Shown: positions 1 to 6,552 of the stretch, piece by piece | How positions within the stretch are numbered: position 1 is the stretch's first letter | How the letters are laid out: every line of letters starts with the position of its first letter | NCBI GenBank assembly: GCA_029245825.1 | Contig: JAQWON010000075.1 | Coordinates: forward strand, 1-20,974 | Origin: Flavobacteriaceae bacterium | GTDB taxonomy: Bacteria > Bacteroidota > Bacteroidia > Flavobacteriales > Flavobacteriaceae | DNA: 20,974 bases | Direction of reading: 5' to 3' | Program-made: the position numbers and the translations under genes | The notes under the pieces: generated by a model | Seen by the model: the letters and a program-made list of their open reading frames with translations, nothing else | The model's database searches: none | What the model was told of the DNA's origin: nothing

Positions 1-644
1 TGCCAATTAAAATTGCACCATCTCTTTTATCAGCTGATTTTGGTAATCTTCAAAGAGATTGTGAAATGATAAATAATAGTTCTGCAGATTGGTTTCATAT
101 AGATGTGATGGATGGAGTTTTTGTTCCTAATATTTCTTTTGGACCTCCAATTATGAAAGCAATTACTAAATATGCTTCAAAGCCATTAGACGTTCATTTA
201 ATGATAATTGAACCGAATCGGTATATTAAAGATTTTGCTGATCTTGGAAGTGAAATTTTAACTATCCATTATGAAGCTTCTACACATTTGCATAGAAATA
301 TTCAGGCAATAAAGTCTGAGGGGATGAAAGCTGGAGTAGCTATAAATCCTCATACTTCTGTAAAAGTTTTAGAACCAATCATTTCAGAAATTGACGTGGT
401 ATGTCTTATGAGTGTAAATCCAGGTTTTGGAGGCCAATCTTTCATTGAAACTACTTACAATAAAGTTTTAAAATTAAAAAACTTAATTAAGAAAAAAAAT
501 GCATCTACACTAATTGAAATTGATGGAGGTGTTAATGATAAAAATTCAGCAAAGCTGATAGAGAATGGCGCAGATATTCTAGTATCTGGTAATTATATAT
601 TTTCAGATCCAAATCCAAATGAGGCAATAAATAGATTGAGATAA
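1..644 (+). CDS. rpe: Ribulose-phosphate 3-epimerase, lacking only the first base of its start codon
   Basis: This enzyme interconverts ribulose 5-phosphate and xylulose 5-phosphate in the cytosolic pentose phosphate pathway. The reading frame continues upstream of the first in-window ATG (66) to the window edge and encodes the family N-terminus (KIAPSLLSADFGNL). The first two bases, TG, followed by CCA imply an ATG whose A lies one base outside the window. The protein would be 214 residues, a normal length for the family. With that numbering the metal and catalytic residues are present: H33 and D35 in HIDVMDG, H66 in DVHLM, and D175 in EIDGGV. The phosphate-binding loop SVNPGFGGQSF and the late SGNYIF segment are also intact. 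It converges on the OmpA-family gene with one base between the stop codons. The identification is firm; only the exact start is inferred. Confidence 0.95.
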   Translation, partial: PIKIAPSLLSADFGNLQRDCEMINNSSADWFHIDVMDGVFVPNISFGPPIMKAITKYASKPLDVHLMIIEPNRYIKDFADLGSEILTIHYEASTHLHRNIQAIKSEGMKAGVAINPHTSVKVLEPIISEIDVVCLMSVNPGFGGQSFIETTYNKVLKLKNLIKKKNASTLIEIDGGVNDKNSAKLIENGADILVSGNYIFSDPNPNEAINRLR

Positions 645-645
645 T

Positions 646-2028
646 CTAAAATTTTGTCTTAAACTGAACTCTCCTGTTTATAGACCTGCCATAAATTGTT
701 TCATTGTCACCAATAGGGTTGTCTTCACCAAAAGCATTTGTTTGCAAACGATCTGGATTAACTCCTAGATTAATTAAATAATCCATAACAGATTTTGCTC
801 TTCTTTCAGATAATTTTCGATTATATATTTCATCTCCCTCAGAAGAAGCGTATCCTTCAATTATAAGATTTCCATTAGGGTTATTGTCTAATAGATCCTT
901 TATTTCTTTTAATGCATTTATAGCTTTTCTACCAATTATTCTATCACTCTCAGCCATAAAATTAATTTTCGTTCCAAACTCATTAAGTGTTTGTATAACT
1001 TCATTAGATAACTCAGGGCATCCATTGTTAATTAAATTACCTTTCTCCTCTGGACAAAGATCATCCTTATCAAGGATTCCGTCATCGTCTGAATCAGGCC
1101 ATGGGCATCCATTGTTTAATGGATCTCCATTTATATTTGGACATTCATCCTTATCATCACTAACACCATCTAGATCAGAATCTGGGCAACCATCCATTTC
1201 AATTATCCCAGGAATTTCAGGGCATTTATCATCTTTATCTGATAAACCATCGCCATCAGAGTCTGGGCAACCATCCAGCTCAATTAATCCAAATTCTTCA
1301 GGACAAGAATCTTTATTGTCAGGAACTCCATCACTATCACTATCCGGGCAACCATTAAATTCTTTTAAACCAGGATCTTCAGGACAAGAATCCCTGTCAT
1401 CAGGAATACCATCTTTGTCACTATCAGGAATACCAAATGAATAAAAAAGGCCTAGATGATGAGAAAAATGTTTAACTCCATAATTTTCATAAGGGTTTTT
1501 ATAACTTGAATTAATACTAATTCCAATCTTCTCAGAAAGATTAAAATCAAGACCTAAGCCTAATGAATAAGTTTTGTGAAGATTTTTTGAAAATAAATTT
1601 AACTTATCAGATTTTGACAAATCAAAACTTGTATATCCAAAACCTAGGTTAAAAAATGGACTAATTTTTTTGTCCAGTAAAAAAGAATTCTTTAAATAAC
1701 CTCCTGCAGAATAGTAGGAGAAATCAGAATCTGTTTGACCTTCAATTCTTTTTATTTTATTAAGTGAGGCTTCTAATCCAATTGACAGGCCACCCTTAAT
1801 ATTTCGAGAAAGAGAAATAGCTGGAATTCCAAAATTCCAATGATCTGCTACATTAAAAAAATCTTCAAATAATTCACCTTGAGAAGAAAAAGTAGTATTT
1901 TGATCTGCACCTGTTGGATAAATATCTACAGAGTTAATGCCGATAAATATACGCCAGGGATTATCAGGTGTTTGAGAAAAAATTATACCACCAAATAAAA
2001 AAGAAAGGATAAATAAAAATTTATGCAT
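646..2028 (-). CDS. OmpA-family outer-membrane protein with thrombospondin type 3 repeats
   Basis: This 460-residue protein probably links the outer membrane to peptidoglycan. Residues 1-19 form a signal peptide ending FSQ. Residues about 20-200 are rich in alternating polar and hydrophobic segments, as in an 8-stranded OmpA-like barrel, and end in the aromatic strand LGLFYSFG. Residues 202-338 hold five thrombospondin type 3 repeats (DSDxDGxxDxxDxCP), which bind calcium in this family. Residues about 345-460 are an OmpA C-terminal peptidoglycan-binding domain, with IEGYASSEG, NRKLSERRA and a terminal SINRRVQFK. This architecture is common in Flavobacteriia. It is transcribed divergently from the Stealth-family gene and converges on rpe. 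The specific role (structural anchor or porin) cannot be told from sequence. No lipobox cysteine is seen near the signal peptide end, so an integral outer-membrane protein is more likely than a lipoprotein. Confidence 0.9.
   Translation of the reverse strand: MHKFLFILSFLFGGIIFSQTPDNPWRIFIGINSVDIYPTGADQNTTFSSQGELFEDFFNVADHWNFGIPAISLSRNIKGGLSIGLEASLNKIKRIEGQTDSDFSYYSAGGYLKNSFLLDKKISPFFNLGFGYTSFDLSKSDKLNLFSKNLHKTYSLGLGLDFNLSEKIGISINSSYKNPYENYGVKHFSHHLGLFYSFGIPDSDKDGIPDDRDSCPEDPGLKEFNGCPDSDSDGVPDNKDSCPEEFGLIELDGCPDSDGDGLSDKDDKCPEIPGIIEMDGCPDSDLDGVSDDKDECPNINGDPLNNGCPWPDSDDDGILDKDDLCPEEKGNLINNGCPELSNEVIQTLNEFGTKINFMAESDRIIGRKAINALKEIKDLLDNNPNGNLIIEGYASSEGDEIYNRKLSERRAKSVMDYLINLGVNPDRLQTNAFGEDNPIGDNETIYGRSINRRVQFKTKF
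1015..1425 (-). repeat. Five tandem thrombospondin type 3 repeat units inside the OmpA-family gene
   Basis: Five imperfect in-frame units of about 27 codons encode DSDxDGxxDxxDxCP followed by a short linker ending GCP (residues 202-338). The fourth unit is slightly longer (its end is GCPWP). The acidic, calcium-binding consensus is kept in every unit. The repeats also create a spurious open frame on the opposite strand. Confidence 0.85.
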
Positions 2029-2108
2029 GATTAACTATATAACTATATTTTTTAAATTTTATTGTGCCATTCTTTATAACTTGAACACTGATTAGATTTT
2101 ATTAGTTC
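2029..2108. promoter_or_regulatory. Divergent intergenic region between the OmpA-family and Stealth-family genes
   Basis: These 80 bp must hold the promoters of both divergent genes. The region is almost pure A/T near the OmpA-family start and has a small AACTATAT direct repeat (about 2043 and 2035). On the plus strand, TATATTTT and TAGATTTT (2093-2100) each match the Bacteroidota -7 consensus TAnnTTTG at all but one position. Neither has a TTG at the expected upstream distance, so no promoter is called precisely. Confidence 0.35.
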
Positions 2109-3068
2109 ATGAATAATCAGGTTAAATTTCCAATAGATGCAGTAGTAACATGGGTTAATGGGAATGACCCAGAATATCAGAAAAAAATATCTCATTATAG
2201 AAAAATTGAGAAATTAAATATACCTGATATATCATTATCAAAATATCAGCAAATTGGTGAAGTAAATTTATGTGTTAGATCAATATTAAAATTTGCGCCA
2301 TTTGTTAGAAAAATTTTTATAGTGACTGATCAACAAGATCCTAAAATTGAGAGTAAGGAAAAAGAAAAAATCATTATAATAGATCACAAGGAAATTTTCA
2401 AAGAATATGAAAATTATTTGCCAACCTTTAATATCAGAACAATAGAAACTGCTTTTCATAGGATTAAAAATCTCTCTGAACACTTTATATACTTTAATGA
2501 TGATATGTTCTTAATAAAACCAACAACAATTCATAATTGGTTTAATAAAGACTTTAAACCAGTTATTCGAGGAAAATGGAGTAGATCTTACAATAAAATT
2601 TGGCACAAGCGTTTAAGAGAATTATTTGTGAGAACAAAAAATAAAAGACCAGGGTATAACAGAGCTCAATCAAAGTCTGCTGAACAATCAGGATTTACTG
2701 AAAAATACTATAAATCATTTCATACTGGAAGGCCAATGATAAAATCAATTTCTGAAAAATATTTTAATGAAAACACTGACGTTTTTATTAATCAAATTAA
2801 ATATCGATTTAGAAATAGTAACCAATTTATATCATATAGCCTTAATTGGCACCTTATGATAAAATCAAATAAAGCAGTTTTAAATTCTGACACTGGAACT
2901 GTCGAAATTCACAGCATAAAAAAGAAAAGTTTTCTAGCAATAAAAAAAAAAATTAAATATTGTGAAATGAAAAAATCAGTATTTTCTATTAATATTCAAG
3001 ACATTAATCAAGCGAGCAGTAAAAGTCAAAAGTATTTAATTGAATGGATTGAAAATATTTTAAAATAA
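2109..3068 (+). CDS. Stealth-family sugar-phosphate transferase (capsule/exopolysaccharide type)
   Basis: Stealth proteins transfer hexose-1-phosphates from nucleotide sugars to growing polysaccharides, giving phosphodiester-linked capsule or wall glycans. The 319-residue protein shows the conserved regions in order: CR1 with DAVVTWVNGNDPEY (residues 10-23); CR2 with EVNLCVRSILKFAPFVRKIF and IVTDQQDP (51-78), continuing through NIRTIETAFHRI and SEHFIYFNDDMF (108-134); a CR3-like region around FHTGRPMIKS (204-213); and a weaker CR4-like segment (FSINIQDIN, 292-300). The FNDDMF acidic motif marks the catalytic core. There is no signal peptide or membrane segment, so a cytoplasmic or peripheral enzyme is expected. 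No glycosyltransferase, Wzx/Wzy or export gene adjoins it, so the glycan is unknown. It is divergent from the OmpA-family gene and convergent with the SGNH hydrolase gene, 22 bp away, so it is probably monocistronic. Confidence 0.87.
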   Translation: MNNQVKFPIDAVVTWVNGNDPEYQKKISHYRKIEKLNIPDISLSKYQQIGEVNLCVRSILKFAPFVRKIFIVTDQQDPKIESKEKEKIIIIDHKEIFKEYENYLPTFNIRTIETAFHRIKNLSEHFIYFNDDMFLIKPTTIHNWFNKDFKPVIRGKWSRSYNKIWHKRLRELFVRTKNKRPGYNRAQSKSAEQSGFTEKYYKSFHTGRPMIKSISEKYFNENTDVFINQIKYRFRNSNQFISYSLNWHLMIKSNKAVLNSDTGTVEIHSIKKKSFLAIKKKIKYCEMKKSVFSINIQDINQASSKSQKYLIEWIENILK

Positions 3069-3090
3069 ACTTATATCAAGTCATGTTTAA

Positions 3091-3864
3091 TTAATTCTGA
3101 AAAACAATCTCATCAGAAATTTTTTGAGATAAAGCAGCAAAATTATTGTCGACTATATTAAAGTAGATCCACTTATTCTCTTCTTCATTGTATTCAAAAA
3201 ATCTTGAAGGTAGACCAATTGTAGATTCACCACTTATCTTTGCAAAGATTACACAAGCAGCAAGATATGTTCCATTTGGAGAAGAATGTTTGTCATCGTC
3301 AAAAAGAAGGTTGTAATCTGGATGCCTTCTTTGAAAGAATTTAAACACCCTTCCAACTGGAATAAAATCAATATTTTCTTCATTACTTATTCTAGAAATA
3401 GCTGATTCAATAGGATAAGGGTTCTTAATTAAATCTATTTTATTATCTGGGTACTTTTGTTCCCAATATCTTTGGTAAAACCATGTTGAAAAAAGAAAAG
3501 GAATTGATTTTTTTGATTTTGATAGTTTTATAAACTTTTTAGCATAAACCATTGTTGAATCAAGTTGCCTTATTGGATTGTGACTTCTATCTTGAAAAAT
3601 AATGTAATCAAAGTTATTTTTTTCAATTAAAGAAATTGTTTTCAGACCTTTTCTGGAATTCCAATGTTGTTCTAGGGTAACACCTGAAGATGTAGATTGA
3701 GAAACTTTCCAATTCAACCCTCTACTTTTCGCCATATCTTCAACAAGTTTTGGAAGATTCCAATAAAAAGTAAAACTATTGCCAACAAAAAGTATTTCCT
3801 TTTTTTCCTGAGCATATAAGCTAAAAAAAGTGAAGTATAATAAAAGAAAAAGATAAATCCTCAT
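3091..3864 (-). CDS. Secreted SGNH/GDSL-type hydrolase (DUF4886-like)
   Basis: This 257-residue protein begins with a hydrophobic signal peptide (residues 1-18, ending SLYAQ), so the mature enzyme should be periplasmic or exported. The body looks like an SGNH-fold esterase. The block I nucleophile is S30 in FVGNSFT. Block II glycine is probably G61 in TSSGVTLEQHW. Block III would be in IIFQDRSHNP (88-97). Block V is DDDKHSSPNGTYLAA, with D190 and H193 as the likely Asp-His pair. The order GNS...DxxH followed by SPNGTYLAA resembles the DUF4886 subgroup. The substrate is unknown; acetyl esters on glycans are a common target of the superfamily. The gene lies 17 bp downstream of the tRNA-Arg on the same strand and has no obvious promoter of its own in that gap. 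The fold is likely and the reaction unproven. Confidence 0.72.
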   Translation of the reverse strand: MRIYLFLLLYFTFFSLYAQEKKEILFVGNSFTFYWNLPKLVEDMAKSRGLNWKVSQSTSSGVTLEQHWNSRKGLKTISLIEKNNFDYIIFQDRSHNPIRQLDSTMVYAKKFIKLSKSKKSIPFLFSTWFYQRYWEQKYPDNKIDLIKNPYPIESAISRISNEENIDFIPVGRVFKFFQRRHPDYNLLFDDDKHSSPNGTYLAACVIFAKISGESTIGLPSRFFEYNEEENKWIYFNIVDNNFAALSQKISDEIVFQN

Positions 3865-3881
3865 AGATTAATTTGTTAAAG

Positions 3882-3955
3882 TGACCCAGGGAGGATTCGA
3901 ACCCCCAACCCTCAGAGCCGAAATCTGATATTCTATCCAGTTGAACTACTGGGCC
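3882..3955 (-). tRNA. tRNA-Arg, anticodon UCG
   Basis: A complete 74-nt cloverleaf can be folded by hand on the minus strand. The acceptor stem GGCCCAG pairs with CTGGGTC (one G-U). The D arm is GTTC/GAAT with GG in the loop. The anticodon stem TCAGA/TCTGA carries the loop TTTCGGC, and the T arm is GGGGG/CCTCC with loop TTCGAAT. The anticodon TCG occupies 3919-3921, so it reads arginine CGN codons. The discriminator base is A and the CCA end is not encoded. It lies 44 bp downstream of the GatB/YqeY-domain gene and just upstream of the SGNH hydrolase gene. Confidence 0.95.
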
Positions 3956-3999
3956 AAAATAGTACAATAAATTTAGCTTATATAACTTGAATAAAATTA

Positions 4000-4452
4000 T
4001 TAGGAAGTTAATATTTCTCTGACAAGAATTGAAATTGTTTTTCCATCTGCCTGACCAGCCATTTTTGATGTTGCCACATTCATAACCTTACCCATATCTT
4101 TTATGCCCTCTGATCCAGTATTTGAAATAATTTCCTTAATATATTCTCTAATTTTCTCTTCATCAAGTTGCTCAGGTAAAAATCCTTCAATAATTTTAGC
4201 TTGAGCTTCTTCAGGTTCAGCTAAATCGATCCTGTTTTGCTCTCTAAATATTTTAGCACTCTCTTTTCTTTGCTTTATAAGTTTTTGCAGGATTTTCATC
4301 TCTTCTTCATCAGAAAAACTATTAGGACTTCCAGATTTAGTCCTTAGTAATAACAGTTCTGATTTTATTGCTCTAATTGACTGAAGAGCAATTTTATCTT
4401 TTAATCTCATTGCATTTTTTAATTCTTCAGTTATTTTATTCATTAAAGTCAT
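4000..4452 (-). CDS. GatB/YqeY domain-containing protein
   Basis: This 150-residue cytosolic protein matches the stand-alone YqeY family in length and layout. A helical N-terminal part contains the family-typical stretches LKDKIALQSIRAIKSE and EEMKILQKLIKQRKES. The C-terminal part contains EGFLPEQL, GSEGIKDMGKVMNV and GQADGKTIS, which resemble the tRNA-contacting tail of GatB, the glutamyl-tRNA amidotransferase B subunit. The stand-alone protein lacks the GatB catalytic part, and its role is not established; tRNA binding is the usual inference. It follows ftsZ by 27 bp on the same strand and is likely co-transcribed with it. Starts at M1 (4452) and M4 (4443) are both possible. M1 fits the usual MSLQxxI-like beginning better. 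Confidence 0.9.
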   Translation of the reverse strand: MTLMNKITEELKNAMRLKDKIALQSIRAIKSELLLLRTKSGSPNSFSDEEEMKILQKLIKQRKESAKIFREQNRIDLAEPEEAQAKIIEGFLPEQLDEEKIREYIKEIISNTGSEGIKDMGKVMNVATSKMAGQADGKTISILVREILTS

Positions 4453-4479
4453 TTGTGTTGCTTTATATTGATTATAAAA

Positions 4480-6540
4480 TTAGTCTACATTATCATGTAA
4501 AAAAGAATTATTTGAACGTAATTGTATCTCTTCATTAGAATCCTCATCAATAGATATTCTTGAAGTATTTTCCTCATCAGATTTTTGAGAAGATGCTTCT
4601 AAATCTATACCTAATCTTTTATATGCAGGTTGTTTCTCTAGTTCATCAATTCTCCTTGAATTTGTAAAAGAATAATTAAATTTTTTCAAATGTTCTCTTC
4701 TTTTCTCATTTTCTTCATTCAAAGATTCATCAATTTTTTGCTCAAAAGGTGAAGTTTTTAAATTTAAGTTACTTTGATTAAGTTCTTTAGACTCTTCTTT
4801 TTCCTCATCTTCTAAAATTTGATCTTCAAACTTTTCTTCAATCTCAAGTTCACTATTTTCTTTGAGTTCAAATTTAAAATCATTCACTAGATCAGATTCA
4901 AAATCATCAACTTCGGTTTCTATAGTTTCATTAATTTTCTTTTCAGATTGATCATATAAAGTTTCTAACGATTCCTTTTTTTTAAAATCTATATCCTTTA
5001 CAGGAAGATCAAAGTTAAATTCTATTTGGTTTTGATCATCATTTTCTTTAATAGAATCAAAATTTGATCCTAAATACTCAGGATCTATTACTTCTAAATC
5101 AAAATAATCTGATTGAATATTCTCTTCAAGATTAGACATCTCTTTAGAATCCTTTTCATTAGATTTAATATCTAAAATATTATAAGAAACATCTATTTCC
5201 TTTATTTCATCAGTCATCAAAATCTCGTCATCAGAGTAATCAAGAATATCATAAACTACCTCCATGTTTTTTATCTCTTCAATATCAAATTCTTCAACAT
5301 TAAAATTAGCATCTAAAGTTTCGTATATAACATTCATTTCTCTAATTTCATCAGTTAAAACATCTTTGAAATTAACTTCAGATTCATTATTTAATATATT
5401 TTCCTGATCATTTTCTAACTCCTCTTGATCTTTATCGCTAAAATCAACGTTTAATGGTCTTTTTGCTTCTAAACCCATTAAATCTTGTTCAATTTTTTGA
5501 TCCACTTCTAATGTGTGTATTACCTTTTTAGCCTCTATATTTACAATCTGACTTTGCTGATCAGCAGGAAAACCAGTTGCAATTATAGTGACAGATATTG
5601 AATTACCAAGACTTTCATCTTCTCCAACTCCCATTATAATATTTGTATTATTTCCAGCTTCTTCCTGAATAAAATCATTAATCTCACCTATCTCATCAAT
5701 TGTAATTTCTTCAACTCCAGAAACAATTAATAATAAAACATTTTTACAACCAATAATTCTATTGTCATTCAATAATGGAGAGTCTAATGCTTTTGTAATT
5801 GCATCCTGAGCTCGGTTATCAGAGCTAGATGTTGCTGAGCCCATTATAGCTGTACCACTATCATATAAAACTGTTCTCGCATCTTTAAGATCAATATTCT
5901 GAGTGTAATGATGTGTTATTACTTCTGCAATCCCTCTAGCAGCTGAAGCCAAAACTTCATCTGCTTTTGAAAAGCCTGCTTTAAATCCTAAATTACCATA
6001 TACTTCTCTCAACTTATTATTATTAATAACAATTAATGAATCAACTGATTTCTTAATATTTTCAAGGCCTTTTTCTGCTTGATTAATTCTTATTTTACCT
6101 TCAAAATCAAATGGCATGGTAACAATTCCTACCGTTAAAACATCTAGTTCTCTAGCCATTTTCGCAATAATTGGAGCTGCTCCTGTTCCAGTTCCTCCTC
6201 CCATTCCTGCTGTTATAAAGACCATTTTAGTTTGAGTAGTTAATAAATTTTTTATATCCTCAAAGCTTTCCTTAGCAGCTTGGGCTCCAACCTCAGGATT
6301 TGCTCCAGCACCAAGACCTTCTGTTAAAGAAGCCCCTAACTGAATTTTTATCGGAACAGGACTTTCGTTTAATGCCTGAGCATCAGTATTGGTGACAACA
6401 AAATCAACCCCTTTTATACCTTGCTGAAACATATGATTAATTGCATTACTTCCGCCACCGCCAATTCCTATTACCTTAATTACATTACTGACATTTTTTG
6501 GCAAATCAAAGCTTAATTTTTCTGATTGTATAGATTCCAT
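4480..6540 (-). CDS. ftsZ: Cell division protein FtsZ with a long acidic C-terminal linker
   Basis: This tubulin-like GTPase forms the cytokinetic ring. The GTP-binding domain (about residues 15-330) carries GIGGGGSNAINHM (25-37), NTDAQAL (51-57), the tubulin signature GMGGGTGTGAAP (112-123), FSKADEVLASAARG (190-203) and the T7 loop NIDLKDAR (215-222), whose acidic residues complete the active site of the next subunit. The protein has 686 residues, against about 380 in E. coli. The excess is a Glu/Asp/Asn-rich linker from about 335 to 670. A late segment, REHLKKFNY...IDELEKQPAYKRLG (615-644), looks conserved. The extreme end LRSNNSFLHDNVD is the Flavobacteriia-type tail peptide, which probably binds FtsA and other partners. 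Residues 397-457 hold three imperfect 14-residue repeats. The gene starts 12 bp after the ftsA stop codon. Confidence 0.98.
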   Translation of the reverse strand: MESIQSEKLSFDLPKNVSNVIKVIGIGGGGSNAINHMFQQGIKGVDFVVTNTDAQALNESPVPIKIQLGASLTEGLGAGANPEVGAQAAKESFEDIKNLLTTQTKMVFITAGMGGGTGTGAAPIIAKMARELDVLTVGIVTMPFDFEGKIRINQAEKGLENIKKSVDSLIVINNNKLREVYGNLGFKAGFSKADEVLASAARGIAEVITHHYTQNIDLKDARTVLYDSGTAIMGSATSSSDNRAQDAITKALDSPLLNDNRIIGCKNVLLLIVSGVEEITIDEIGEINDFIQEEAGNNTNIIMGVGEDESLGNSISVTIIATGFPADQQSQIVNIEAKKVIHTLEVDQKIEQDLMGLEAKRPLNVDFSDKDQEELENDQENILNNESEVNFKDVLTDEIREMNVIYETLDANFNVEEFDIEEIKNMEVVYDILDYSDDEILMTDEIKEIDVSYNILDIKSNEKDSKEMSNLEENIQSDYFDLEVIDPEYLGSNFDSIKENDDQNQIEFNFDLPVKDIDFKKKESLETLYDQSEKKINETIETEVDDFESDLVNDFKFELKENSELEIEEKFEDQILEDEEKEESKELNQSNLNLKTSPFEQKIDESLNEENEKRREHLKKFNYSFTNSRRIDELEKQPAYKRLGIDLEASSQKSDEENTSRISIDEDSNEEIQLRSNNSFLHDNVD
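5170..5352 (-). repeat. Three imperfect 14-codon repeats in the FtsZ linker
   Basis: The units are DEIREMNVIYETLD (FtsZ residues 397-410), EEIKNMEVVYDILD (421-434) and DEIKEIDVSYNILD (444-457). Their starts are 24 and 23 residues apart, with acidic spacers between them. The shared pattern is (D/E)EI(K/R)-x-(M/I)-x-V-x-Y-x-x-LD, a hydrophobic stripe within an otherwise disordered linker. Confidence 0.75.
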
Positions 6541-6552
6541 TGATTAATTATT

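Noticed and set aside
884..1444. A 186-residue open frame on the plus strand, rich in Ser, Gly and Pro
   Set aside because: It lies antisense to the thrombospondin type 3 repeats of the OmpA-family gene, and its repeats mirror that coding pattern. The minus-strand protein has clear domains.
2286..2483. A 65-residue minus-strand open frame with a hydrophobic middle
   Set aside because: It is antisense to the CR2 region of the Stealth-family gene, and its Phe-rich composition reflects the A-rich opposite strand.
3069..3090. A possible bidirectional terminator between the Stealth-family and SGNH hydrolase genes
   Set aside because: The 22-bp convergent gap has no stem-loop that I can fold.
3882..3955. 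The tRNA as an attachment site for an integrated element
   Set aside because: No integrase gene, no duplicated tRNA 3' end and no mobile genes were seen nearby.
3956..3999. A possible promoter for the tRNA-Arg (TATTTTG just upstream of the mature 5' end)
   Set aside because: It lacks one T of the TAnnTTTG spacing, abuts the mature tRNA start and has no upstream -33 element.
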